This document shows positions 1 through 11,285 of a stretch of 64,000 nt of DNA, piece after piece. The DNA lies in assembly GCA_905250125.1 (NCBI GenBank), contig CAJNOL010000072.1:186001-250000 (forward strand), written 5' to 3'. The notes under the pieces are model-generated. The model searched no databases. It was not told the DNA's origin and saw nothing but the letters and a program-made list of their open reading frames with translations. Each line of letters opens with the position of its first letter. Within the stretch, counting starts at the first letter, position 1. This stretch comes from Rotaria sordida. Lineage: Eukaryota > Rotifera > Eurotatoria > Philodinida > Philodinidae. Position numbers and translations under genes: made by a program.

Positions 1-1
1 T

Positions 2-319
2 TTAGCTGATAAATACAAACCCAATATCGAAGATGGTACTGTTCCATATCATTCAAAAAGTGGTCTTGAACATGCTAAATATGGTCAATTATGGATTTTT
101 TATGATGCTTTTTGTGCTGCATCAGCTGGTGGAGAATTAACAGCAGACAAAATTACAGCTATTTATGCATTAGCTAAAAAAATGCTTATTGATGAAGAAA
201 AAATTAAAGAAGTTCAACAATTATTTGAACGTGAAATAGAATTACGTAAGAAACGTTTAGAAATTTTATTTCCTAATGGTATCTATACGGCTATTAAAGA
301 AGTTGAAATGGAACAATGA
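2..319 (+). CDS. C-terminal exon of an unrecognised gene (5' end outside window)
   Basis: Open from the window edge to a TGA, giving about 105 codons with the same A/T-ending codon use as the clear genes downstream, so it is very likely the last exon of a gene that starts to the left. The product ends in helical, charged sequence, including GGELTADKITAIYALAKK and a Lys/Glu/Arg-rich helix near ELRKKRLEILFPNG. The Ala-rich helix after GGELT faintly recalls TerB-like helical domains, but this is an impression only. No signal peptide or membrane segment is visible in this part. I do not recognise the family and assign no function. Confidence 0.7.
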   Translation, partial: LADKYKPNIEDGTVPYHSKSGLEHAKYGQLWIFYDAFCAASAGGELTADKITAIYALAKKMLIDEEKIKEVQQLFEREIELRKKRLEILFPNGIYTAIKEVEMEQ

Positions 320-2224
320 AAATATTTATCAAGAAAAAAAATCATTAAGACAATTTTAAAATTTCTACAATTCAGAATACGTATTATAATTTTTCGACTG
401 AGTTTCTTCAATAAAAGATTACGCTATGAGAGATATCATTATCAATAATTTTTTCATAGTCCATCAATAAAAGAATTCGAAAATAATAATTAACAAGAAT
501 AAATATTATCTAATATTTTGCTATTGAATCAGTCAAATTTCGATTGTAATATTCATACGAAGAGATCAATAAATGTCGGTCATGCTTTACACTATTAATA
601 TTTTTATTCAAAAGGTTATATATTTGTATAGATTTCAAAACCATTTGCTACAGAGTAAACATTAGTATAGGCTCCTAATAATTCTCTCATATCTTTCAGT
701 TCTTTCTAGTAGAAACATTTTCCAATGTTTTTCGTCACCAAAAACAGGTCATATTTGGAACAACCATTGATCATTGCAATACCTAGTGGATTTCATTCGA
801 ACTTCTCAAGCCTCACTGAGTTTTTAAAAAACAAACAAAATCCTTTTGCAATTAAAGTCGAAAAGAATTTTAGTTACATTTGAAGGTTCTAACGTATTAT
901 ATGAGTTTTGGTTTGATCTCAAATTTCTCTCATTAATTTCTCAAAAATCCGAAATCTTATGAAGAGTTGATACATTCTGTAGTGCTGAACAGTCTGTTTT
1001 GATCTTATTAGAGCTGACGTGGTGTTTTGAGATAATTATTATTTGAATGCAACAAGTACCAACGTAAAAAGCGGAGTGTTCAGTAGGAGTACCAAGTGAT
1101 GCTGTTCCGATCTATTTTTAACTAATCAATGTTTCTTCATAAATGTTAGCAATTTTTCGATCTTTTTATTTCGTGTGAATTCACTTTTTTATTGTAATCT
1201 TTTTTTTTCTTTCATCAAAAACAAAATAAAGAACACTACAAATAACTAATAATAAGTTTAACAGTAAAACATAACAAAAATATCTGACGAAATAACAACA
1301 ATATAATATCAATATTGTTTTGTTACTTTAACTAGTATTGCTTCTCATTGTCTTGTTGCATACAGCGTAGCTCTTAGTAAATGAAGTGTGGATGACGAGA
1401 AGACTCGCATCCACATCCACTCTGAACCACATTGATAACGACACCTACATCTGTGTTGCTGATAATCACGTTTTAATGAAAATGTATACGTCAAACCACT
1501 ATGGAGTCTACCAAGTACTCGTAGAAATAAGGCTTTTTATGAGGATTAGTGAGAAAAATTTCGGATCGATTCGAAATTCTGACTGCCCGTTCGAGCCATT
1601 GCATAATTCATAGGAGCAGTTCTGTTATTTAGGCTTCTCGACTTACTAATAAGGAAAATATATAATCCATTTTGTAGAAAAATCTTTTCTCCATGTCCTA
1701 AAATCAAAAAAAGTAACTCTTACTCTTAGCTAATGTTCATTAAATAGGGTATCACGAAAGCAAAACATCAAAAACAGTGAATATTCAACAAGAAAATGTG
1801 TCGAAAGAACAAACGCAAAATAGGAAAATGTTGGTAAGAATCTATCGAATAGCGTTCATAAATTTGCTTTCTAAAATATCTTCCATTTCTGTTAGTGATG
1901 AGCAGAACCAATCGTTTTTTGGCCTCGATCAAAAAAATTTTTGGCCATAATTTCATCCTTAGTAATACATGTACTAGCGAAAAATGCGATATTATTTTCT
2001 AGCAGTATCAATGAGCTCGAGACATCTTGCACAATCCACATGACTCTAATGCCTTTCTTCTTGGAGATTCATTACTTTTTAAATTCACTAATATTTCGTC
2101 TATGCTGCACGTTTATGTGTTCTACAACTCTGTTGTCTACAAAAAAAAAAAGGATTAATTTTACTATTAAAATTATAACAGCAAATATTGAAGTGATCGT
2201 TATTCAATAATTTTCGCATGAACT
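320..2224. other. Intergenic, no supported gene
   Basis: AT-rich sequence with short ORFs only, and no splice-linked reading frame that resembles a protein family. A slightly less AT-rich patch near 1386-1613 is open for 75 codons, but its composition and lack of family resemblance do not support a gene. Confidence 0.5.
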
Positions 2225-2580
2225 TATACCGAGTCTTTTTAAGTTCGGTGGTAGTGCGAAACCTAAAATGGTTTTTCGCTCGGCTACATTCTCGGGATCT
2301 TTGCAAGGAAATCTTTGTGATATCCGTAGGACGAAAAAGAGTTCCGTATCCAAAACACGAAATCATTCAACCTTAAAAACGAAGCTTTACAGGTTTTTGT
2401 GTTATACCCTGGAGGATTCGTATTGATCTTCAATGGCGTCGTATTTTGGATACTGAATCCTTTTTCATCCTACGGCTCTCAAAAAGGTTTTGTAGCAAAG
2501 GTTTCGAAAGTGTATCCGAGTGAAGAACCATTTTAGGATTTCGCAGTTCCTGCTGAATTCAAAAAAAAGTTCGATATTAA
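2225..2580. repeat. Imperfect inverted repeat A (hairpin, short loop)
   Basis: About 2225-2375 pairs with the reverse complement of about 2425-2580. Shared blocks include cctaaaatggtt, ccgtagga and gtatccaaaa in the same order. The arms are about 150 bp, diverged by substitutions and small indels, and the loop is about 50 bp. Arms are slightly richer in G+C than their surroundings. No transposase ORF or target-site duplication is visible. It could be a foldback element or a local inverted duplication. Confidence 0.8.
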
Positions 2581-2644
2581 AATGATTTTTTCTTAGAGAG
2601 TAGAAGCTCATGTGTAAAAACTATAAGAATTTTCGATTAATTTT

Positions 2645-3655
2645 TCCTTCTCCCATGATGACAATTTCGAAAATTTCATTTTTCATAAATCTGAAGATTC
2701 CTTCAATAAGATATGTAAGATGTAATCTCATATATTATATAAAGAAAAGATAAATCTTCTGTCTATGATAAAAGTCAACGCATACCATGTACTTACGATT
2801 TGAAACTATGTCTATTCAAGTACATAGAGTCTCTTTATTATAAAATACAAATCTTGACGGTGACAAATCAAAAATATTCTTAAAATAAATTAGACTTATT
2901 TAGTAAAAATCCGTTGATGTAGACAAAGCAGATTCTTGTTCTATCACAATTACATTTGGTGGTCCAACTCATATGCATATAAATAAGAAAAAAATTATGC
3001 CTAAAACAAGCATTATAATAGTACGAAATAGTTGTAATCCAATTGCAAGAAGTTTTTGCCATTCAACATCTAAATATGAACTAAATCAGGAAGAGTATAT
3101 CAAAAGATAATAAAACAATTGATGTAATAATTGAAAGAAGATTTTCCGTCAATACATGTGTGTGTTGCACAAGTTCGAGATTTCCAATAACAACAAACTA
3201 TATATAAAAAAAAAACATAATTTACGTATAATTAATCATTTGTTAGACTCTTACCAACAGTGAATGTTGATATCTAACTTATTATAAAGAAAACAGAAGC
3301 AATATGACCAACTAATAAAAATGAAAATTTTATACTTAATGTCATACTTCATGTTTCAACACCAATAATAACAAATGTAAATATCATTTCCTTAATTGCT
3401 TTACAGGAATATGTGATCTTGGTGAAACATGTTGCCATTGTTGACTTTAAGTTGTAATTCCTTTACCATTATGAGCATCCTCCATGATTCAGATATAGAA
3501 TATTAAAAGTTTGTAAATACCTAAAAATAACGAACATGTATCGAATTTTTATAAAATAGATAATATAACATATCATGTTTGTCTAAGATACAAATCAAAT
3601 ATTAATAAAAGAAATCATTTCTTCTTTCGATATCTCATGATAATGATGGTATGGC
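2645..3655 (-). pseudogene. Decayed copy 1 of a duplicated four-helix membrane-protein gene
   Basis: This block aligns in direct orientation with 5595-6775, including flanking non-coding DNA such as a shared agatgtaatctca region and a shared aagtacatag region. On the minus strand it keeps the order of the better preserved copy: an N-terminal exon beginning near 3495, a Cys-rich second exon near 3190-3050 and a last exon with a hydrophobic helix near 3055-2888. The reading frame is broken many times; for example GVET is followed by TGA where the other copy reads Trp, and a TGA follows the last membrane helix. It is therefore a pseudogene. The family is not recognised. Confidence 0.75.
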
Positions 3656-3799
3656 TCTGCCAATTCGGCTGAAATTTTCTGTTGAAATAGATCTTGATAA
3701 GTTTTACTCATAATTAAATATTCATCTCAAAATATTGAGTCGTTGGAATTTTATGAACCATCGAATACACGGACAAGTTGCCATTTTGAGCAACTTTGG

Positions 3800-5440
3800 T
3801 ACTTGATAACTTTTGATTGGAATGAGTAGAGGTCTAAAATTTTGACTGTAGGAAGAAATCTTAGAGATGTATCTTCTTTGAAAACTTCAGTTCTCTACAT
3901 CGTCTCGTTCAGTCAGAAATATCGTCTCAAAAATAGATTTTTGATAAGAATGAAGGTTTTTAGGAAAGGTTATCTTCCAAGAAATAGGACAGTTTGAGAG
4001 CTAGTCTTTAGAAGTCGGAAGTAGTCTCTGTGGTCTACACTAACATAAAAAGAACTAGCGCTGGATCTCCAGAAACTGCTTGTAACGAAAGTCATCTTTA
4101 GGAGGTACATAAGCTTGTTACACTATTTTTCACGTTTGATTTAAAATATTTTCTAGCTATTAGTTATAGGCAATCTTTGATAGAGAACACAATAATCATG
4201 TTCGTCTCTCTATATCCCAAAGTTAAATGCGCTACAAATCGAAAACATACTAAACGAAGAGAAACTGTGAGAAATATTTGAATTATTCATTGAATCAGTG
4301 TCCTTAGCAGTTGTTGCAATTGAATGAATATCAATAAAACTTCTTGATGCACCATTGCTATCGATACTAGAACTATCATAAGTTTGATCGAAAATGTATG
4401 ATGATACACCATGTCCAGAAATATATTCGAAATAGTTTTGATTAATCAGTATAAATTTGTGTTGTATACATCCTAACTAAGGTTTTTTTGGTAAAAAAAT
4501 ATGTGTGAATAATAAGATATTGTGTTTTTCCATTGTAAACACGTCTTTTTATAGTGTAGAAAAATACATGATTGTTTATTTGACAGAATAAAAATAATAT
4601 AGCAGATAAAATATACACCATACCACAGAACAATCAAAAAGTTAGTAATCGTTAAGTAATGAAAATCGAAGAAAAAAACATATTATATACATTCTGAAGT
4701 GTAATAGTTAGTAAAAATCAGGACTCATTTAGTAATATACTGAATTATCATTACGAGTTTCTTTACAACACTTTACTTTCTCGTCTATGAACAACATCGT
4801 ATATTTTTCCTTGTCGAATATTTTACATTGTAATCAAAGTAGTTATTCAATATGTGCTCTTATTGAGCACTGAAAGTATTCTTTTGCATATAAGCCTCAC
4901 GATATTTTCTGAAAGCTATGAGAAAATGATTAGATAAAAACAAGACAAAAATGGATTAGAAATCATTATATAACTAAAGTACACATTCAAACAAAACTTG
5001 AATGTGAAAAGCAAAAATTGTTCTTATTTAATATTATTGAAAGTAAAATAGATGTTTTCAAGTAAGATCTAATAGCTAAAAAAAGGCTATGAATCGAACA
5101 CGAAAAGTCCTGTACAAAGTTTATGTACATCATACGAATCTTCTAAAGATAACTGTCATTGCAAACCGTTTCTGGAGATCCGACACTAGTTCTTCTTATG
5201 TTAGTGTAGACCACAGAGACTACTTCCAACTTCTAAATGCTAGCTCTCAAACTATCCTATTTCTTGGGAGATAACCTTTCCTAAAAACTTCTATTCTTAT
5301 CAAAAATCCATTTTTAAGACAATCTTTCTGACCAAACGAGATGATGTAGAGAACTAAATTTTTCAAAGAAGATACATCTCCAATTCTTAAAATATGACTC
5401 CATCAAAAGTCCTTCCCCGGTCAAAATGGTAATTTTTAGG
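3800..5440. repeat. Imperfect inverted repeat B (arms about 350 bp, spacer about 900 bp)
   Basis: About 3800-4165 matches the reverse complement of about 5070-5440. Easily checked blocks include a common tagtgtagaccacagagact segment, a common caaactntcctatttcttgg segment and a common gatgtagagaact segment. The arms differ by many substitutions and small indels. The 900 bp spacer has no gene I can support. The whole structure sits exactly between the two direct copies of the decayed membrane-protein gene. Confidence 0.85.
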
Positions 5441-5594
5441 ATTTTTCGTAAGACATTCATAAAAATCGAGTGTTTAATATTTTTTAACACGGTTTACGTG
5501 AAAATTCATAAAACTTTTCCATCTAAAGCATATTTTAGATTGAACCAAATCTTACGACCTTGATTAAGCAAGTTCGATCGTCAGTTATATGGAC

Positions 5595-6775
5595 TGGCTC
5601 ATATGATGATGATTCTGACAATTTTACTTTTTCAGAAATCTGAAGATGTTTCTAATAAGATATGCAAGATGTAATCTCACATTTTAAATAAAGAAAAGAC
5701 AAGTTTTTTGTTAATGCTAGAAGTAAGTCTATACTATATAATAAAATTTTCAATGATATCTTTTCAAGTACATAGTATCTTTTTATTATAAAATAGAAAG
5801 CTTGACAACAACAAATCAAAAATATTGTTAAGATAAATGTAACAGTTCATTTATTAATAATACGATGGTGTAGGCAAACCAGGTATCTGTCCTGCCACAA
5901 ATATATTTGGTGGTGGTTGTAATGGTCCTTATCGAGGTTTCAGTTCCATTATAGCTTGTGGATTGATATCTCTTGATGTGTTCCTTACTCTTACAGCGGC
6001 ATATAAATAAATAATAAAATAGAGTACGCCCAAAGCAAGCATTACAGCAGCACAAGATAGTTGTACTTTAATTGCAGTAAGTTTTGCCTGTAGAATATTG
6101 AGAGAAGAAAAATTCGAGAAAACGTCCCAGTGCCAGTTAAAAAACAGATCAAAACATGTGGTATATGACCAAAAGCATGACGAAGGACTACGAAGAAACT
6201 GAACATCATAATACAATAAAACACTTGATGCAATAATTGTAATTATATTTTCTACTAATGCATGAGTTGCACAACCTTGAGCATCTCGACAACAACAAAC
6301 TATAACCAAACAAAAAAGATAATTTATATATAAATAATCATTTTATTACACTCTTACCAACAGTGAACGTTGATATCCAAGTTATTGTAAAGAAAAAAGA
6401 AGCAATATAACCAATAAATCAAAATGATTGTTGTACACTTAAAAGCATACTCCATGTTTCAATGCCAACAATAGCCCATGTAAGTATCATTTGGCTAGTT
6501 GCAATTAGAGCAACAGGTCCTGCCGGCCAAACTTGTTTCCATAATTGATATTGATTTTGAGTTACAATATTTTGATTGTAATAAGAGTACTGCATGATTC
6601 AAATGCAGAATACTTAATGTCTATGAATATTCAAAAAGCATGAGAATGTCTAGAATTTATATATAATAGGTAATAGGATACGTCATGGTTGTCTAAGATA
6701 TAAACCAAACATTAATAAAACAACTCTTCTTTTTTTTTGTCTTTTGATATCTCATGATAAGAATGATTCAAGCTC
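5595..6775. repeat. Direct duplicate of 2645-3655
   Basis: Second member of a direct repeat about 1.0-1.2 kb long, with its copy 2.95 kb upstream. Homology includes the broken membrane-protein gene and non-coding DNA on both sides, ending in both copies near a shared gatatctcatgataa block. This copy is the better preserved one. Confidence 0.8.
5855..6595 (-). pseudogene. Four-helix membrane-protein gene, copy 2, with in-frame stops
   Basis: Minus-strand gene of about three exons: exon 1 6358-6595 starting at ATG, exon 2 near 6192-6299, exon 3 about 6089 down to 5929 or 5855. Exon 1 begins MQYSYYNQN and encodes two hydrophobic helices (around WPAGPVALIATSQMI and FIGYIASFFFTITWI). Exon 2 encodes a CCCRDAQGC motif and a third helix; exon 3 a fourth helix (LALGVLYFIIYLYAAV) and a Pro-rich cytoplasmic tail. 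The layout is that of a small tetraspan (MARVEL- or MS4A-like) protein, but no family motif is decisive. Exon 1 holds an in-frame TGA at 6419-6421, and exon 3 reaches a TAA at 5929-5931 although similar coding-like sequence continues for 24 codons to 5855. The exon 2-3 junction does not keep phase with an obvious donor. It is probably a young pseudogene; sequencing error or unusual splicing is less likely. Confidence 0.65.
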
Positions 6776-8011
6776 AAGTGATACCTATATATATATGTTA
6801 AATAAATATTAAGATAAAAAGAAAAAGAAGTAAAACTCCGAATATTTTCTGATTTATATATGCTAATCATGCCAGATTAAATCGATATGAATATTTGACT
6901 TTCAATTGTCAACTAAGAAGCAAATAGAAAAAGAAAATTCTTTATATAAAACTGATCAGACTACTTAATACTATTATACTCGTATACATTTCATCGATTT
7001 TATCTTTTGAAATTGTTTTTTTATTGTAGTTTTGCATAAGAACTCACCTAGTTTGGTAATAAATGAGAGTACAAGCAAGGCATCACTATGTCTGTACACG
7101 AGGCAAAGATTCTAGTTTATAAATTGGTACAATTCACTTTTTTTTTTAAATAGTAAGTCAAATGTTTATGCGATGAAATCCATGTACAATGTCACATGAA
7201 GTAAAAGATAAAAAGTAGCTTAATCTCAAGTGCAACATAGTTTCATTTTTCGAAAGAAAGTTTTATCATATATCAAACGAGACAAGTAGTCAATGCGGAG
7301 TCAAATTGTCGATGGTATTTCAGAGTCACCAAGCTTGACGAAACTCTTGTTGCGAGGATTGATGAGCAAAAAAACCGACGTAAAGCATTCAGCTTCTCCA
7401 GAAAAAGACGAAAATTTTCCAACATTAGGAGAGGTTCAGGGTGTGATCTTTCGCTCGCTCAAAATACCCATTCGCATTGTATACAAAAATGGAATTATAT
7501 TCATATAGCTTCAAACTCTGCGTAGTGATATTTCTCAACATCATTAAATTTTTTTTGTTTTTATATTGATTATTTATTCAGTTCATTTTCAGGCACCGTC
7601 GATGTACGCCCTCTTCTATTCATACAGATGGTTTTTGATGACTAAATATCTGTAAAATGTGTTTAAGACACAAAAATTAGTTCTTTTTTCAAAGATATTT
7701 AGAGCTTGTTTTCTCTAAAAAAATTATTTTTTTTGACTGAATATATGACTAGAATAAAAGATTTTTGTTATTTGAAAATTCCGAAATTCATGTAGATATT
7801 ATTGTGAGAAAACATAAGTAATAATTCGTTTTGTGAAATTCACAAAAATTCTCTATTTTCATTACATTTTAGTGGCAAGTTGTAAAATTTTGATTGGTAG
7901 ATTCAAATAAGTATGTTAATTTAAATCGAATCAAATCCAAAATTATTTTTCTAGTGAAGATAAAATAAAGTTTTTTTGTTTTTTGTTTTTTTTATATAAA
8001 TTATTTTCTTC
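6776..8011. other. Intergenic, no supported gene
   Basis: AT-rich. A 71-codon ORF at 7293-7508 is somewhat richer in G+C and starts plausibly, but it resembles nothing known and has no continuing exon, so it is not called. The stretch just before the ACT-domain gene is T-rich. Confidence 0.5.
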
Positions 8012-8407
8012 ATGTCAAAATCTACAACACTAACACTTAATGTTTTGAAAGAAAATTTTATTATTTGTCGTCTTCCATCTTCATCATCAGTGCCATCATG
8101 GGCATTCAATGGTCCATTTTGTTCAATAACAAAAACAAATGATGAGCTATCAATAATTACAATTGATAGTGATCAATTACCAAAAGATATTCAATGTGAA
8201 CGAAATTGGAAATGCTTCAAATTTCTAGGTCCATTTTCATTTGATATGACAGGTGTCTTAACATCGATACTTAATCCATTAGCTAAAGCAGATATTGGTA
8301 TATTAGCAATATCAACATTTGATACAGATTATGTCATGGTTAAAGATAAACATTTAGATATGGCTATTGATGTATTAAAACAAAATGGACATAAAGTTAA
8401 TATGTAA
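8012..8407 (+). CDS. Bacterial-type ACT-domain protein
   Basis: Intronless 131-residue protein from ATG to TAA. It matches the small prokaryotic ACT-domain family (ACT_7-like, related to the ligand-binding domains of the arginine sensor CASTOR). Visible hallmarks in order are NFIICRLP near the N-terminus, VPSWAFNGPFCSITKTNDELSI, a GPFSFDMTGVLTSILNPLA segment around residues 70-90, and ISTFDTDYVMVK followed by a helix ending NGHKV. Such domains bind amino acids or other small ligands and lack catalytic residues; the physiological ligand here is unknown. No targeting signal is seen, so it is probably cytosolic. An AATAAA lies shortly after the stop. The absence of introns and the closeness to bacterial family members make horizontal acquisition plausible, but a one-exon native gene is not excluded. 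Confidence 0.85.
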   Translation: MSKSTTLTLNVLKENFIICRLPSSSSVPSWAFNGPFCSITKTNDELSIITIDSDQLPKDIQCERNWKCFKFLGPFSFDMTGVLTSILNPLAKADIGILAISTFDTDYVMVKDKHLDMAIDVLKQNGHKVNM

Positions 8408-8467
8408 TTGTTTTAAAATAATTGAAAAATAAAGAAAGAATTTTGAATAATAAAAATCATACAATGT

Positions 8468-9060
8468 GGTGGATTAAGAACAATATATTTTTGACTTTTT
8501 TTTTAATAATGTTAAGTAATCAGCTCAAATCTAGATAGCGATTTTAATAGTCAATAGAAATTTCAAACTAATACATTCTATAGCAAGTTTTCATCGATGA
8601 ACTATGATGACAAGATTTCTCAAAAAAAACCGAAAACAGTCGTTTTCAAGTCTCAGAAAACTTTAACGAAACTATTTGTTAACAATGTTATTTTAATAAA
8701 GAATACAAAATGAAGAATCGCCATATTTCCTACAATCTTTTCTTAAAAAGTTAAAAGTAATACAAAAACAGAAAAGAAGACGTTTTTTGACCAGTTGTTT
8801 CATAAATTTTGTTTTTTTATACGGTTTTTGTCATATTTTTAACTTTTTAAAGAAAATAACTCTGACCGAGTTATCTAGGATCTAAAAACAACATTGTCTA
8901 GTTGTTTTAGATACCTTTCCATCATAGTTCATCTATGAAATCTTGCAATAGATAGCATTAGATAGAAAACTCCGTTGGCTATTAAAATCATTATCTGGAT
9001 TTCAACTATATGTTTAACATTATAAAAAAAATATATCAAAAATATATTGTTCGTAAATTT
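8468..9060. repeat. Imperfect inverted repeat C
   Basis: About 8468-8615 matches the reverse complement of about 8915-9060. Both arms contain a catagttcatc block, a tattaaaatc block and an aaaaatatattgttc block in mirrored order. The spacer is about 300 bp. In addition, 8638-8745 resembles 9178-9285 in direct orientation, so the area has been duplicated more than once. Confidence 0.75.
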
Positions 9061-10934
9061 TTATCCATTATCTTAGTTACTTCCACAATAAATTACTAAA
9101 TCGATAACTTTCTATATAAAGATGTCATAGATAAACAGCGAGGATAGAGCTCTCTGACATAGAAAGTTGAAAGTGACTGGTTTCAAATCTGAGAAGACTT
9201 TGCGAAAATGATGTTATTCATGCTATCATCTTAAAAAATACTTAATTCCGAATAAAATGAGGAATTGTTGTTTTGTTTTCTATGATCTTCCATTAACAAG
9301 TAATAAATATAACAGAAAACGAAAGAATATAGTTATTATTTGATGTTTAACAACTTTTTGAGAAATTTCGAATGTCTTTTTTGTGTGACGTTTGTAATTT
9401 TTTACGAAAAACTTGTAGAAAATACGGTAAATTGTTTGTTTATTCGGAATTGAATATTCTTGAAAATGATACCATGAACAAAATCATTTTCACAAAGAGT
9501 AGAATGTGGGTGACATGATGCCTACAATCACATTCTTCGCTTTTCAAAGAACTTTTTCTTATTGGAATACAATTCAAATGATTAGCACCTGTTAAATTGT
9601 TATATAACGGTGATTTTCTGCGAAGATCCATCGTTTTATGAAAGCCTTTGTTTATCAAGACTGATCCTAGAAAAGTAAAGTATTCAGCATCAATGAATAG
9701 AAAATTTCGTACCCTCTCCTTTTTCGATCTTTTGGAAGTTCGTGATAATATCGTTAAGAAAAAAAAGATTTGGAACTAACACTTTCTGGTATTTTTGGAT
9801 GCATTTTCAAAAATTGTTTTTCCAAAGCCAAACTTGGTGTATGAAATGTTCATTCTCATGCTGTCGAATACAGCATCTAATTCTGAACGAAATTAAACGG
9901 TAAAAGTGATTAGGTTGTGTCGAATTAAAAAAGAACTATCACATAATCCTATCAAAAAAAAAAGGATGTTTAACTATGTTTTCACATTTTTTACGTCAAG
10001 ATTTTTTCGTAGGTATTTCATTGAAAATCATGAAATATATATCAAAAGAGATAGAGAATTTTGTAACATATGGGAAATTTCAGCGAAACTTTTGCTAAAA
10101 AATTTGAATCATTTTTTCTCGTTTTTGATATTCGCAATTAGACGATTGAGAGTAGATATTAACCTTTTGAATTATGCTTCAAAAAGAAAAAGTTCATTAA
10201 TGAAAAATTCTCTATCGAATAAGCATAAAATAAATTTCTGAAAGTATATCTACAGTAACTTTCAAAATTATTCTCTCAGGTTTATTTTCTATTTGTTTCG
10301 ACTTGTGTAATTCAAATAGAATTTTATTTGCAAATTTGAGAAGTTGAAAAACTTGCTTTTGAATTTTTCAGAGATTCTATTCTTGAAAAAGTAGCACTCA
10401 TTTTCATCTTGAAAAATTCGTGTTAGAAGTAAAATTTTCTATACAAATCATTATTTGAATTCTTATTAGCAGTTACGACAGTAAAAAAAAATTGAAAATA
10501 AATCTAGATGGATAATTTTGAGAGTCACTGTAAGTGTCCGAAATGATTTTATTTCATTTAATCGGCACCGCTCGTTATATGACGACAATGATATGTGTTA
10601 CAATCATCAATAATATAGCAAAAAAAATAATCAAATTAACTACTTAGAAGAGAACTAATATTGCTCTCATCGTCATGAAACCAAGATTTTTTTTATTTAT
10701 ATAAGCATATCTATTATGAAGAATTTCAATAACAAGTTTATATTCTTTTGATTTGTTTCAATAACTTGTTGGTTTTCGATGTGTATATCACATATTCGTG
10801 AATTGTATTCCACAGATCTCAATAAAATTTTATTTGAATATTCTATACATTAAATAATTGTTTATTTTCGAAGAAAATCTCTATGAAAAAGCTTCAATCA
10901 ATAAAGAATGTCGCATAAGTTCAGGACGTCAACA
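9061..10934. other. Intergenic, no supported gene
   Basis: Contains the direct-repeat partner of 8638-8745 near 9178-9285 and a short inverted repeat (aactttctat / atagaaagtt) around 9106-9166. ORFs at 9440-9658 (-) and 9906-10241 (+) are low-complexity, AT-driven and unlike any known protein. Confidence 0.5.
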
Positions 10935-11285
10935 AAAATTAGTTTATATGTAAACAACGAGTGATCTCTCCCCAATTGTATCTCTATGAACTTCGAATAT
11001 TTAGGACGATGTTTTAAATAGTATATTGTTCAAGAACATTATCTTTTTTAATAATAGTCACGTAAATAGAAGAAACATTATCATTATATACGAAGAATTC
11101 ATAGTTCAATAAAACTTCTCAAAAAAAAAATACTAGTCGATTTCGAGATTTTAATTATTACGTTTCTTCTGTTTGTATAATTATTGTTAAAAGAGATAAT
11201 GTCATTTAAAACATCGTCCTAAATATTCGGATCTCACATAGATATAATTGTGTAAGGATCATTCTTTGTTTATACATGAACAAAT
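10935..11285. repeat. Imperfect inverted repeat D (hairpin)
   Basis: About 10935-11070 pairs with the reverse complement of about 11165-11285, with a loop of about 95 bp. The best block, cgaatatttaggacgatgtt at about 10996 and its exact complement at about 11210, is uninterrupted for about 20 bp. The arms diverge away from it but keep the same order (agataatgt, tagatanaattg, ttgtttata). Confidence 0.8.

Noticed and set aside
1386-1613. Possible small gene
   Set aside because: No family resemblance, no splice continuation, isolated in non-coding DNA.
7293-7508. 71-codon ORF before the ACT gene
   Set aside because: Plausible start but no known relative and no following exon; evidence too thin.
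9906-10241. 111-codon ORF
   Set aside because: Composition is Phe/Asn/Lys/Ile driven by AT-rich DNA; no domain.
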